A DNA stretch of 64,000 nt, from positions 1-64,000 of the forward strand of contig DFOS01000008.1 of the NCBI GenBank assembly GCA_002376845.1, in the 5' to 3' direction. The notes under the pieces were generated by a model. That model worked only from the letters and a program-made list of their open reading frames with translations. It ran no database searches and had not been told where the DNA came from. Of the stretch, positions 23,932 to 32,800 are shown piece by piece. Made by a program: the position numbers and the translations under genes. The stretch is from Bdellovibrionaceae bacterium UBA3535. GTDB taxonomy: Bacteria; Bdellovibrionota; Bdellovibrionia; Bdellovibrionales; UBA840. Numbering within the stretch: the stretch's first letter is position 1; each line of letters starts with the position of its first letter.

Positions 23932-24936
23932 ATGAAATTTGTGAATCTTCGCTTAATACAAATAGTTTCCATATTTTCTTTAGTAGGTTGTTCTGGAGAC
24001 GTGGGCTTTGAAAAAATAGCAGAAGACTCATCTCCGCAAGGTTCAGGCAGTTTTAAAAGTTTTACGGAAGTTTTCTATCAGGATTCAGAAGAGCCTATGC
24101 TGGACATTCTTGTTATCGTAGACAACTCACCCTCAATGCGTGCAGAGCAAGAAAGGCTAGGAAAGCGAATGCAGAGTTTTACGGGACAATTAAGAGATGT
24201 TGATTGGCAAATAGCTGTTACGAACACGGATATATCCGATAGCATCCATTCTCTGAAGGGGGCGCTGTTAAGCTTTAATAATTCAAATAAAAAATTATTA
24301 ACGAAATCAGATCCCAACTACAATCAATTGTTTCTAGATGCAGTCGTTATGGAGGAAGCAGCGGATTGTATAGGGGGATGTCCTAGCACGACAGAGGAGC
24401 CGCTTGCAGCGCTTAGCCTGGCGATTCGAAAGAGCACATCGGAGAATAAAGATTTGTTTCGATCAAAAGCAGATTTTGCTGTGATTGTTATTAGTGATGA
24501 AGATGAAAAAAGTAATGGACCAGAGGATGCAACAAAGCCTACCGAAGTTCTATCACTTATGGAAAGTCTTTATCCCAATAAAACCTTTACGGTAAATGGG
24601 GTCATTATCGAGCCAGGAGATACCGACTGCAAAGATCTGCAAGGAGTTGACGGAAAGTATGGTACTCATGTTGCAGAGTTTGCCGGACTTACCAATGGTA
24701 TTACTACAAGTATATGTGCTCCGGACTATGGAGCTGGTTTGGCAGCAATTGGTCAGGGCGCTAGGCGATTGCTGAACTCGGTAAAGCTAACAAATATGCC
24801 GGCAGTAGAATCTGTATCCGTTGCATTTTCGCCTTATCATAAAACTAAGTTTACAGTAGTTGGTAAGACGGTGATCTTTGATGTTCCGCCTAAAAAAGGA
24901 ACTCAGATCCAAGTTAGCTATGACATTCAAAACTAA
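23932..24936 (+). CDS. Lipoprotein with von Willebrand factor A domain
   Basis: A 334-residue lipoprotein. AGGGGG precedes the ATG at 23932; the signal peptide ends in the lipobox LVGC with lipidated Cys20. The VWA domain starts at about residue 57: LDILVIVDNSPSM contains the MIDAS motif Asp64-x-Ser66-x-Ser68, with further metal-site candidates in the SDEDE segment near residue 190. Several cysteines in the middle (CIGGC, CKD, CAPD) can form disulfides, as expected in the periplasm or at the surface. VWA lipoproteins mediate metal-dependent protein binding; no partner is encoded nearby. The C-terminal ~60 residues look like an added beta domain. Confidence 0.87.
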   Translation: MKFVNLRLIQIVSIFSLVGCSGDVGFEKIAEDSSPQGSGSFKSFTEVFYQDSEEPMLDILVIVDNSPSMRAEQERLGKRMQSFTGQLRDVDWQIAVTNTDISDSIHSLKGALLSFNNSNKKLLTKSDPNYNQLFLDAVVMEEAADCIGGCPSTTEEPLAALSLAIRKSTSENKDLFRSKADFAVIVISDEDEKSNGPEDATKPTEVLSLMESLYPNKTFTVNGVIIEPGDTDCKDLQGVDGKYGTHVAEFAGLTNGITTSICAPDYGAGLAAIGQGARRLLNSVKLTNMPAVESVSVAFSPYHKTKFTVVGKTVIFDVPPKKGTQIQVSYDIQN

Positions 24937-24956
24937 AAAATTATGAGTTTATGTGC

Positions 24957-25004
24957 AATCGGCATGTGCTTGTAATTAAAAATTTTAGTTTGCCGATTCT
25001 TTTT
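24957..25004 (+). terminator. Terminator of the VWA lipoprotein gene
   Basis: AATCGGCA (24957-24964) and TGCCGATT (24991-24998) are perfect 8-bp arms, followed by CTTTTT. The 26-nt loop is AT-rich and can fold further (TAAAAATTTTA). The right arm lies inside the last codons of the convergent channel gene, so the structure is shared between the two 3' ends. Confidence 0.65.
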
Positions 25005-25830
25005 CATAAAATTCACTGGCAAATTTTCGAATAATATTTTGTTCGATGATACCTTTAAGATCATAGCGAAGAGGGGTTCTTAGGTGCAGTTCCACAACAT
25101 CTTTGTCGGATACATCAATAAATACCTGAGGAGCTAAATCGGGTGCAACGATCCCCTCTTTATCTTCTAAGCGTTTTAAATACTTTTTTGCATCATCTAA
25201 AAATTCCTTCGTCTCTTCACGAGCTGCGTTCAACAAAATGCTTTCAGCTCTTTGCCAATTGTCTGTATTGGCAATCGGTAAGCGAATGGTATGTAAAAAA
25301 TAAGGTGAGGAGGTCGTTTCATTAAAAACGGAATGGGAGAGGAAAAAAGCGTTCGGTATTTTTACAATTCTACCGGTATATTTTTGAATATTATGCGAGC
25401 TACTAACTTCGTATACAGTAGTGCAGAAAAAAGTGTGGTCAATTACATCACCTCGTATGCCATTAATTTCAATGCGATCCCCCACATCGAATAAGCGATT
25501 GCTGGATTTCACTAAGGAGCCTATGGGGTTTGCCAAGGTTTCCTTGAAGGCCAAAACTAGTGCTACCGCAAAAGCCACAATGGAGAAGGCGAGGGTACGT
25601 ATTTGTGCTGCCCAAATGATAATTAAGCCTAAAAATATGATGAATATAGAGATGTAGCGGATCTGTACGATCCATTTTCTTCTTTCATCCTGCTTTCTAA
25701 TTTTCCAAGAGCTAATTAGTTGTAAAAGTGCATAGCGAATTAACAATATAAAGGCTACATAGATGACCGTAATAATTAGATTTTCAATTATATTGTCCAT
25801 ATTGAAAATCATTTCATTCATCTTCATCAT
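24985..25830 (-). CDS. MscS-family mechanosensitive channel
   Basis: A 281-residue small-conductance mechanosensitive channel. Three N-terminal membrane helices (about 14-35, 56-76, 80-100), the last rich in Ala/Val/Leu like the pore helix TM3, lead into ANPIGSLVKSSNRLFDVGDRIEINGIRGDV, the diagnostic start of the MscS beta domain. The cytoplasmic alpha/beta end follows. It should open under membrane tension during hypo-osmotic shock. The ATG at 25830 has AGGGA upstream; later in-frame ATGs exist. The gene overlaps the upstream GyrI-like gene by 17 nt, so the two are coupled. Confidence 0.88.
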   Translation of the reverse strand: MMKMNEMIFNMDNIIENLIITVIYVAFILLIRYALLQLISSWKIRKQDERRKWIVQIRYISIFIIFLGLIIIWAAQIRTLAFSIVAFAVALVLAFKETLANPIGSLVKSSNRLFDVGDRIEINGIRGDVIDHTFFCTTVYEVSSSHNIQKYTGRIVKIPNAFFLSHSVFNETTSSPYFLHTIRLPIANTDNWQRAESILLNAAREETKEFLDDAKKYLKRLEDKEGIVAPDLAPQVFIDVSDKDVVELHLRTPLRYDLKGIIEQNIIRKFASEFYEKESAN

Positions 25831-26368
25831 GTAGATCCCTTTCTGGTAGCGAAAAATAATACGTAGTTACAATATTCTCATTTTGCTTAAAAGAGTAAAC
25901 TTCCAAGCTCGGAAATGCATTATCTTTTTGAAGCCAGTTTTTTACTTGTTCATAAACTTTAATCGGCCCTAATGCGGGAGAGCCTTTAAAGCTAGCTTGT
26001 ACTATTTTAGGATATGCCGGAATTTTTAGGAGATGCAATTTCGAAGATTCCTCAATTGCAGGTTTTTTTAAAAATAAACACCCTGCTTTTGAGCGTAAAT
26101 CACTCTCCACGGTTTTATTAGGGTCATCATAAAATAGGCCAAAGCTTTGTGTGCACTCGATATTCTGTGCTGCCAATTCTTTTTCTACTTCATTGATAAT
26201 AAAAGAAGTTTGTGAATAATTACCTAAAATATTTTTATAAGCTAGATACATTGTAGGGGAGGAATCTACAAAGAACTCCGGCTCCTTGTAGCCGCCCAAA
26301 TAAATATAGGTAGCGGTTAAAACTACAACGGTGGCAAAAAAAACGGTCAAAAAAATTGTTTTTAACAT
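25814..26368 (-). CDS. Membrane-anchored GyrI-like (TEX264-like) domain protein
   Basis: A 184-residue protein with one N-terminal membrane helix (about 5-25) and a soluble domain. The soluble part reads like the GyrI/AraC-effector-binding fold: LAYKNILGNYSQTS, GLFYDDPNKTVESDLRSKAGC, then PSLEVYSF and a final strand. Order of elements and single N-terminal anchor match the eukaryotic ER-phagy receptor TEX264 as I remember it; this is a recollection, not an alignment. Cys residues at SKAGC match the region where GyrI-like domains bind small ligands. It is cotranscribed with the MscS channel (17-nt overlap) and may modulate it. The Shine-Dalgarno is weak. Confidence 0.7.
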   Translation of the reverse strand: MLKTIFLTVFFATVVVLTATYIYLGGYKEPEFFVDSSPTMYLAYKNILGNYSQTSFIINEVEKELAAQNIECTQSFGLFYDDPNKTVESDLRSKAGCLFLKKPAIEESSKLHLLKIPAYPKIVQASFKGSPALGPIKVYEQVKNWLQKDNAFPSLEVYSFKQNENIVTTYYFSLPERDLHDEDE

Positions 26369-26415
26369 AATTCTTTCTTAATATTACAGCCATATAATTG
26401 CACTTGGAGATGACA

Positions 26416-27405
26416 ATGGCAAAAGAGAATCTAAGTGAACTAGAGAATTTACTCAATAAAATGATCGAGAACGCTAGTTCCCGTCGTATATTTTTACAGG
26501 TGGCTCCGCTGATGATGGCAGCCTGTGCGGCGCCAGAAAAAACAAGGTACCGAGAAGGCGATAATGCAGGACAGGAAACGGAGCTAACGGTTGCTGATGA
26601 AAAGCGCTTAACTAGCGAAGTCTTGCCGAAGATGCAAAAGGAATACCCGCCTCTTAAGGATTCAGTAGCGCAAGACTATATACGTAGCTTGGGACAAAAA
26701 ATTGTCTACGCCAACGATCTGAACCGCAAACCTTATACATACAATTTCACTCTTGTGGACTCGGAAATGGTCAATGCCTTTGCCTTGCCGGCGGGAACCA
26801 TTTTTGTCACCAAACCCTTGTTATTGATGGCCGAAACTGAGGCCGAGCTGGCAGGGGTGATTGGGCATGAAATCGGTCACGTGGTGGCGCGCCACACGGC
26901 GGAGCGCATGGATAAGGCCAAACGCTCGCAAAAACAATCTTTACTTTATACTTTGGGTGGTGGACTGCTTGGTGGAGCATTGGGTTATGGGGCTAGTAAA
27001 CTTATTTGCGACAAACGAGATAAAGAATGCATTAAAAGGGCCACTGAGCTAGGGGTTATGGGCGGTGCTGCTGGAGGCCTGCTCATTCAAAAATATGCAT
27101 TTATGGCAAATTCTAGAGAGGATGAGATGGAGGCAGATCGGGTGGGTTTTCGTACGGCTTATAAAGCCAATTACTCTAGCCGTTTTATCGGCAACTTTTA
27201 CACGCGCCTGCTGGCAATGGAAGAAAAAGCAAAAAGTAGTCGTTCGCGAGTCGAATTGGCGATTGCTGATGCTATGAGTACTCATCCGCCAAGCCGTGAG
27301 CGCGTCGTGCAAATGCGCCAGATGCAGCAAGAGGTAAAGAATAGAAAAAATGCCCTTGTTTCTTCTACGGAATTTGAGCGGCTGCAAAAGCGCTTAAAAT
27401 CTTAG
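26416..27405 (+). CDS. M48-family zinc metalloprotease with Tat-type lipoprotein signal
   Basis: A 329-residue protease. TTGGAGA sits 5-6 nt before the ATG at 26416. The N-terminus has SRRIFLQ (Arg23-Arg24), a fitting twin-arginine motif, then a hydrophobic region ending MMAAC, so Cys37 may be lipidated after Tat export. The peptidase domain has HEIGH (His151, Glu152, His155) and third zinc ligand Glu237 in SREDEMEAD. The glycine-rich segment 181-223 probably forms a loop or membrane-associated hairpin. The closing THPPSRERV is standard for M48. It is likely a periplasmic quality-control protease of the LoiP/BepA type. No TPR region follows, so it is the short form. Confidence 0.88.
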   Translation: MAKENLSELENLLNKMIENASSRRIFLQVAPLMMAACAAPEKTRYREGDNAGQETELTVADEKRLTSEVLPKMQKEYPPLKDSVAQDYIRSLGQKIVYANDLNRKPYTYNFTLVDSEMVNAFALPAGTIFVTKPLLLMAETEAELAGVIGHEIGHVVARHTAERMDKAKRSQKQSLLYTLGGGLLGGALGYGASKLICDKRDKECIKRATELGVMGGAAGGLLIQKYAFMANSREDEMEADRVGFRTAYKANYSSRFIGNFYTRLLAMEEKAKSSRSRVELAIADAMSTHPPSRERVVQMRQMQQEVKNRKNALVSSTEFERLQKRLKS

Positions 27406-28076
27406 ATCTCTAGCCAGCTTATTGTGTGATCTTTATAGTGCAAGTTGCCCTCTGCATCGAGGCTCTGCAACTTCGAATCAAAGTTTTTCACTGCCGTGGT
27501 AAGTTCCTCTTGCTCATAAGGCTTTAGTTGTTTTTCACTCAAATCGGACGACTTTATTTTTTGCCAAAAAGTATCTAAAAAGGCGCACCATTTTTCTTTG
27601 GAAATATTTTGATCAAGACAAATGGCGTTTTCCATATTCGGAGTATCTAAGACATTGATACCCACGCCCACAATCAAATAATGCCAGTCGCTTTGTACAC
27701 TCTCCAGCAATAGTCCCGCCAATTTTTTATTATTTAAATAGATATCATTGGGCGCTTTTACGGAGAATTTTTGCTTAAAATTAGTTTGTAAACTTTCATA
27801 CAAGAGCAGACCTATTCTTGCCGAGTTAATGGGGGGATAGGCCTTACAGGAGCGAAAACAGATAGAAAGATATAGTGCATTACCCTTTGAGCTAGGGGTC
27901 CAAGTGTTCTGGCCGCGGCCACGGCCTTGTTTTTGATAGTCACATAGCACAAAATAGGGAAAACTAAATTTTGACAAGTTTTGTTTGGCAAGTTCATTTG
28001 TGCTGGTCATTTCCTCTTGATACAAACAAGCAAGACCTTGCTTCTCACACCAATCTTTTGTCCACAAGCCAATCAT
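27402..28076 (-). CDS. birA: Biotin-[acetyl-CoA-carboxylase] ligase
   Basis: A 224-residue biotin protein ligase of the monofunctional type (no N-terminal DNA-binding domain), which attaches biotin to carboxylase subunits via biotinyl-AMP. The ATP/biotin loop is GRGRGQNTW; the second block is APNDIYLNNKKLAGLL; VGVGINV lies in the core. The start at 28076 gives TAATATG with the nadC stop, i.e. coupling; a longer form from 28112 would overlap nadC by 35 nt. The C-terminal domain is short. It is the third gene of a REC-nadC-birA unit, and overlaps the end of the M48 gene by 4 nt. Confidence 0.88.
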   Translation of the reverse strand: MIGLWTKDWCEKQGLACLYQEEMTSTNELAKQNLSKFSFPYFVLCDYQKQGRGRGQNTWTPSSKGNALYLSICFRSCKAYPPINSARIGLLLYESLQTNFKQKFSVKAPNDIYLNNKKLAGLLLESVQSDWHYLIVGVGINVLDTPNMENAICLDQNISKEKWCAFLDTFWQKIKSSDLSEKQLKPYEQEELTTAVKNFDSKLQSLDAEGNLHYKDHTISWLEI

Positions 28077-28077
28077 A

Positions 28078-28932
28078 TTAATCCCACTGAAAGAGCAAGC
28101 TAAAATCTGCAACGGGAGCTGAGTGGGTTAGTGCGCCAACGCTTATGTAATCAACGCCTAAGTGGGCAACGCTAGCAATGCGGTCTAAGTTCATATTGCC
28201 GCTAGCTTCTGTTTCCACATTATCGGGAATGATTTTTAAAGCTTCCTGAATTTCTTCATTCGACATATTATCTAACATGATTCGCTCTACTCCACATTTT
28301 GTCGCAATTTTTACTTCCTCAAGGTTGGTAACTTCCACCTCAATGGGGCCAGCGTAGCAGGAGCGAATTTGTTTGATCGTAGCAGCCATGTTTCCGCCAA
28401 AGGCGCGAATGTGATTTTCTTTGATAAGTACTGCGTCACTTAAATTTTGCCGGTGGTTTTGTGCTCCGCCATCTTCTACTGCTTTTTTGGATAGTTGCCT
28501 GTAAAGCGGAGTGGTTTTTCTTGTATCCAAAATTTTGCAGCGACTTCCTACGGTCATGTCGACATAGCATCGACTAAGAGAGGCAATGCCTGAGAGCATT
28601 CCTAGAAAATTTAGCGCGGTTCTTTCTGCTTTTAGGCATGAGAGAAGATTGCCCTTAATCTCTGCAACAATTTGCCCCTCGAGTACTTTGTCACCATCTG
28701 TAAAGTGGAAGCGAAAAGCCAGGTCTGGATCGATATATAAGAAGGATTCTTTAAACAAGTCCAAGCCAGAAACGACGAGATCTTCTTTGGCCACGAGCTT
28801 GGCCTTTCCTACCTTGTGTGAAAGACCCAAAGAATCCGTGGTGATGTCACCATCGGGCATGTCCTCCTGGAAGGCTTTTTCTATAAAATCAAGAAAAGCG
28901 AAATGGTGGTCTTCGAATGTAAGGTATTCCAT
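28078..28932 (-). CDS. nadC: Nicotinate-nucleotide pyrophosphorylase (carboxylating)
   Basis: A 284-residue quinolinate phosphoribosyltransferase of NAD synthesis, forming nicotinate mononucleotide from quinolinate and PRPP. Family motifs are present: DTRKTTP, VEDGGAQNHRQNLSDAVLIKENH, VEVTNLEE, and the phosphate-binding end ASGNMNLDRI...GVDYISVGALTHS. Length is typical. The ATG overlaps the stop of the upstream REC gene by 1 nt (TAATG). No nadA or nadB is in the window. Confidence 0.95.
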   Translation of the reverse strand: MEYLTFEDHHFAFLDFIEKAFQEDMPDGDITTDSLGLSHKVGKAKLVAKEDLVVSGLDLFKESFLYIDPDLAFRFHFTDGDKVLEGQIVAEIKGNLLSCLKAERTALNFLGMLSGIASLSRCYVDMTVGSRCKILDTRKTTPLYRQLSKKAVEDGGAQNHRQNLSDAVLIKENHIRAFGGNMAATIKQIRSCYAGPIEVEVTNLEEVKIATKCGVERIMLDNMSNEEIQEALKIIPDNVETEASGNMNLDRIASVAHLGVDYISVGALTHSAPVADFSLLFQWD

Positions 28933-30059
28933 TAAGAATCGGCCTCTTCCGCTACCAAACGATCAATCTCTTTTTGGATCAAGTCTTTCGCATATTGCGG
29001 AACAAGTTCTCGGGCTAATCGTTCGATCACATCTTGGCAATGCTCTCGTACATAGGCTTCAATTTCGGCTTCGGATAGATTGGCTACTGGCGAATTTTGT
29101 CCCTGATTCATTTGAGGGCTAGGTGCGATTTTGGTGTTGGTAGCTGTATCAGGATAGCTATCAGGAATTTCTGGTCTTGCTTCTTGTGGAACCTCATTGG
29201 CTTGTATGTCACTGTTCTCGCTGCGTTGTTTGGTTGGGCTTGCACTTTGTGCCGGAGCGGCAGGTTTTTCTTGTGCCGCCGTATCCACTTTCTTTTCTAC
29301 GGACTCATCTATGGTATTGCCCCACATGATGCTGGAGTCATCAATCTCAATGGGATCTTCCTCGCCGTCCATTTCAAATTCCCCCAATTCCTCTTTGGGG
29401 ATATCTAGGGTATACTTGGATAGGCTAGGACTTGAGGCAGAGTCACTACTAGCAGAGACTTCATCCAATTTTCTTGGTTGAAATGCATCATCCTCGCTAT
29501 CATCTTCTTCCAAAAGACTCTCTGCGGAGGGAAGATCTTCAAATTGATCCATGGACCAATTCATCTCTTCTTTGGGCTCTTCTTGTAGAGCGGGCTCTTG
29601 CGCCATATCCTGCTCTGCAGGAATTTGGGTGGGTTCCTCATCCCAATTGATTTCTGGTACATCTAGGTGGGCGGCAATGGGGTTCGACTGCATACTGGGC
29701 ACATATTTTAAAATCACATTGCGAAGTGCCTCGGAGTCGAATGGCTTTTCTATCTTGTCTGTGGCTCCGGACTCGGCATATTTTTGCTCATCAAAGCCCA
29801 TAAAAGCATTCCACAGCATTATGATGGGGGTATTTGCGGTATTGGGGGCTGCTCGCAGCTCGGAGGCAACTTCGTAGCCACTCTTTTTTTGCAAGAGAAT
29901 GTCGACAAATATGATATCGGGCTGAAAGCTTTTTGCCACATCCGCCACATCTGTCCCAAGGTTCACACTGCGGATTTCGACGCCAAAATCTTGCAAAGTG
30001 ATTTGCATGACCTTTTTAATGGTTGCACTTTCATCGGCGAGTAAGACGCGTAATGCCAT
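28932..30059 (-). CDS. Response regulator with long acidic linker and C-terminal helix
   Basis: A 375-residue protein. Receiver at 1-120: Asp9, Glu10, phospho-acceptor Asp53, Lys in IEKPFDS near 104. Residues about 135-315 are a disordered, Glu/Asp/Ser/Pro-rich linker with no cysteine. The last ~50 residues form an amphipathic helix (EAEIEAYVREHCQDVIERLA...VPQYAKDLIQKEIDRL). Similar REC-linker-helix proteins occur in myxobacteria and Bdellovibrio; the terminal helix reminds me of DUF2497/PopZ-type oligomerising helices. It may be a scaffold or motility/polarity regulator rather than a transcription factor, as no DNA-binding domain exists. The ATG at 30059 has no clear Shine-Dalgarno. It precedes nadC and birA. 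Confidence 0.8.
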   Translation of the reverse strand: MALRVLLADESATIKKVMQITLQDFGVEIRSVNLGTDVADVAKSFQPDIIFVDILLQKKSGYEVASELRAAPNTANTPIIMLWNAFMGFDEQKYAESGATDKIEKPFDSEALRNVILKYVPSMQSNPIAAHLDVPEINWDEEPTQIPAEQDMAQEPALQEEPKEEMNWSMDQFEDLPSAESLLEEDDSEDDAFQPRKLDEVSASSDSASSPSLSKYTLDIPKEELGEFEMDGEEDPIEIDDSSIMWGNTIDESVEKKVDTAAQEKPAAPAQSASPTKQRSENSDIQANEVPQEARPEIPDSYPDTATNTKIAPSPQMNQGQNSPVANLSEAEIEAYVREHCQDVIERLARELVPQYAKDLIQKEIDRLVAEEADS

Positions 30060-30141
30060 AGATTTAGTATGACGGTTCTTTCGTATTTCAGTCAACCCAA
30101 GGCTGCTTGACCTATTGCGCTACTAGTTCGTAAAATGCTTC

Positions 30142-31221
30142 ATGTTCCAAATCATCGATCGCTATATCATTAAACAATTCCTAGGATACTTTGCCGGCTC
30201 GTTGATTGTGTTTTCCTCCTTGTTTTTAGCTATCGATTTTATGACGAATCTTGCAAAATATTCGGCAAGTGCAGATGTTTTCCTGGCTTACTATTTGTTG
30301 ATGACTCCCTCAATCATGTACCAACTCTTGCCCATTGCTTTTATTATGGGGGCAATTTTTACTCTTACAAATTTAAACAAGAACAACGAATTGGTGGCCT
30401 TATTTTCTAGTGGTATGAGCCTTGCTCGAATCAGTTTGCCAATTTTGTTGAGCGTGGCCTTTATCTCGTTTTTTAGTTTTTTTATTGCCGATATGGTGAT
30501 TCCAAAATTGGAGCACAAAAAAGATCAGATTTACTATCATAAAATCAAAAAAAAGCCGTGGTTGATGTCGACGGTTAAGTCCGACAAGATTTGGTTTCGC
30601 TCAGAGAATCGACTTTTCAATTTGCGATCTTTTAGTAGTTCCCAATCAAGTGCACAGGGGCTCACCCTCTATTATTTTGATGAAGCTTGGAATTTACTGC
30701 AAATCATTCGTGCCAAGGACATTGCCATGAAAACCGGGCAATGGTTATTAAAAGATGGTAGTGTTACCGTTTTTGAAGAAATCTCTCCCTTTCCCATTGT
30801 GAAAAAATTTGCGGAAAAAAGCATTGGGGTTAGCGAGGCTTTTTCGGTACTGGACTCCGACTATTCACAAACGGAGCTCATGACCACCGGTCAACTCAGT
30901 GAATTTATCGAAAAAAACAAGGCAGCTGGTATTGATACCGTGGAATATGAGGTGAGTTTGCACCAAAAAATTTCCTACGCATTTGCCGGGCTGGTATTGG
31001 TCTTAATGGGGATTCCCTTCTGCGTTGGCCATGCTCGTAGTGGCTCCTTTGGCAAAAACATTGGGGTCTGCATACTCATTGTCTTCATCTACTGGGTTTT
31101 ATATTCTTCCTTTATCAATTTTGGTAAGCACGGAGTATTTCCCCCCTTAATTGCTGCCTGGGCCCCCAATCTACTATTCTTTGGTTTTGCTATTCACCTG
31201 TTGGTACGTGTGAAAAAATAG
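30142..31221 (+). CDS. lptG: LptF/LptG-family lipopolysaccharide export permease
   Basis: A 359-residue YjgP/YjgQ-type permease. Three N-terminal membrane helices begin right after the typical opening IIDRYIIKQFL; a large periplasmic beta-jellyroll (about 130-265) follows, then three C-terminal helices ending at VRVKK. Such permeases pair with LptB2 ATPase and LptC to extract LPS from the inner membrane. The opening resembles LptG more than LptF, but the two are hard to separate; no partner permease is adjacent. It is divergent from the REC operon and followed by a terminator-like hairpin. Confidence 0.85.
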   Translation: MFQIIDRYIIKQFLGYFAGSLIVFSSLFLAIDFMTNLAKYSASADVFLAYYLLMTPSIMYQLLPIAFIMGAIFTLTNLNKNNELVALFSSGMSLARISLPILLSVAFISFFSFFIADMVIPKLEHKKDQIYYHKIKKKPWLMSTVKSDKIWFRSENRLFNLRSFSSSQSSAQGLTLYYFDEAWNLLQIIRAKDIAMKTGQWLLKDGSVTVFEEISPFPIVKKFAEKSIGVSEAFSVLDSDYSQTELMTTGQLSEFIEKNKAAGIDTVEYEVSLHQKISYAFAGLVLVLMGIPFCVGHARSGSFGKNIGVCILIVFIYWVLYSSFINFGKHGVFPPLIAAWAPNLLFFGFAIHLLVRVKK

Positions 31222-31250
31222 CCAATTGCTCGTAATTACGGCTTTTTTCT
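31218..31250 (+). terminator. Probable terminator after lptG
   Basis: AGCC-AATT pairs with AATT-(AC)-GGCT around GCTCGT, with a 2-nt bulge, and is followed by TTTTTT. It begins at the lptG stop codon and separates lptG from the def operon. Confidence 0.65.
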
Positions 31251-31298
31251 GTTTTTATTCCATAATTTTTGCTAGTATAAAAGTGTGTAGGAGTGCGC

Positions 31299-31865
31299 AT
31301 GACAATACTTGATGTTGTTACATATCCAGATCCTGTTTTGAAAAAGGTGGCAAAAAAAATCGACCTTTTTAATGACGAGCTGAAAACATTGGCGACCAAT
31401 ATGCTGGAAACCATGTACGAGGCACCAGGGGTGGGCTTGGCTGCCCCCCAGGTGGGACAAAGCATACGTATGATTGTGGTGGACACCCGCCCATCTGATG
31501 AAAATGGCCCCTATATTTCGGAAAATATGACGGACTTAGAAAAGCAGGCGGATTATCCGCTGGTCATGGTCAATCCCGAGATTAAGCAGAAAAAGGGCCA
31601 TATAAAATGGGAAGAAGGCTGTTTGAGTGTGCCGGGTTATACCGAAGAAGTAGAGCGAGCCGCTTGGGTAGAGGTGCATTATCAAGATCTTGACGGCAAT
31701 CAACATAGCATGGAAGCAGACTCTCTTCTCGGGGTTTGCATACAGCATGAAATCGATCATCTAGATGGAAAGGTCTTCATTGAGCGACTAAGCCAGCTCA
31801 AGTTTGATCGAATACGCAAACAAATTCGTAAATACGGCTATCCAGAAAAAGAAGCTGAGGAATGA
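31299..31865 (+). CDS. def: Peptide deformylase
   Basis: A 188-residue metalloenzyme that removes the formyl group from nascent N-terminal methionine. All three motifs are present: GVGLAAPQ (44-51), EEGCLSVPG with metal ligand Cys108, and QHEIDHLDG with His150, Glu151 and His154. TAGGAG lies 5-6 nt before the ATG at 31299; an in-frame GTG at 31293 overlaps that Shine-Dalgarno and is less likely. An ~18-residue insertion after VVDTRP (about 66-83) is seen in some families. The stop overlaps fmt by 4 nt, the usual def-fmt pair. Confidence 0.96.
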   Translation: MTILDVVTYPDPVLKKVAKKIDLFNDELKTLATNMLETMYEAPGVGLAAPQVGQSIRMIVVDTRPSDENGPYISENMTDLEKQADYPLVMVNPEIKQKKGHIKWEEGCLSVPGYTEEVERAAWVEVHYQDLDGNQHSMEADSLLGVCIQHEIDHLDGKVFIERLSQLKFDRIRKQIRKYGYPEKEAEE

Positions 31866-32791
31866 GTAAAGTTCGCATTTTGTTTTTAGGTACAGCGGAT
31901 TTTGCTGTGCCCGCATTAAAGGCGGCCTTTGAGGATGAGCATTACGAAATAGTAAAGGTCATCACGCAACCAGATCGCCCGGCGGGTAGAAAACTAGAGA
32001 TGAAAGCTTCGCCGGTAAAACTTTGTGCTGCAGAGCTTGGGCTGGAAGTCTTGACGCCAGAGAAAATCAATCAGCCAGAAATGCTAGAGGAAATCGCCAG
32101 CTATAAGGCTGACATTGCGGTCGTAATTGCCTATGGACAAATACTTTCGCAAAAGTTTTTGGATCTTTTTCCCTTTGGCGCCGTAAATGTACACGGCAGC
32201 TTGCTGCCCCGCTGGCGTGGTGCAGCTCCTGTGCAAAGAGCTATAATGGCAGGAGATTCTGTATCGGGCGTTTGTTTGCAGAAGGTGGTAAAGGAGCTGG
32301 ATGCGGGCGATGTGCTGGGTGCTAGGCGAGTAGAAATCTCCGAAGAAATGACGGCAAGTGAGCTATATGAAATTCTTAAAGAGCGCGCTGCGGAACTGAT
32401 TCATATTGAGTTGATGGACTACATTCGTGGGAACCTTAGTGGTGCTAAGCAAAATCCTGAAGAAGTCACGCACGCGGCAAAGATTGGCAAACAAGAAGGT
32501 GAGCTCGATTTTTGCAAAACTGCGGAGCAGATTTGGAACACCTATAAAGCTTTAAGTATTTGGCCAGGGGTTTGGACTTTTTTGAATGGCAAAAAGGTAA
32601 AGCTTACGAAGGTAAAAAAAGCATATGCGAAAGGTGAGCCGGGTGATATTATTGAAAACGATAAGCAGTCGTTTTATATCGTCTGTGGCAAAGGGGCGAT
32701 TGAGGTCTTGGAGCTGCAGCCGGAGTCAAAGGCGAAGATGAAGGTAAAAGACTTTTTAAACGGATTTTCACTGCCAAAAAAAGTGGGCTAA
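31862..32791 (+). CDS. fmt: Methionyl-tRNA formyltransferase
   Basis: A 309-residue enzyme that formylates initiator Met-tRNA. The N-terminal domain has FLGTADFAVPAL, VITQPDRPAGRK and the active-site segment VNVHGSLLPRWRGAAPVQRA; a C-terminal OB-like domain (from about 205) binds tRNA. The ATG overlaps the def stop (ATGA), so def and fmt are translated together, matching their opposed roles in N-formyl metabolism. Confidence 0.96.
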   Translation: MSKVRILFLGTADFAVPALKAAFEDEHYEIVKVITQPDRPAGRKLEMKASPVKLCAAELGLEVLTPEKINQPEMLEEIASYKADIAVVIAYGQILSQKFLDLFPFGAVNVHGSLLPRWRGAAPVQRAIMAGDSVSGVCLQKVVKELDAGDVLGARRVEISEEMTASELYEILKERAAELIHIELMDYIRGNLSGAKQNPEEVTHAAKIGKQEGELDFCKTAEQIWNTYKALSIWPGVWTFLNGKKVKLTKVKKAYAKGEPGDIIENDKQSFYIVCGKGAIEVLELQPESKAKMKVKDFLNGFSLPKKVG

Positions 32792-32800
32792 GGAGAGCAA

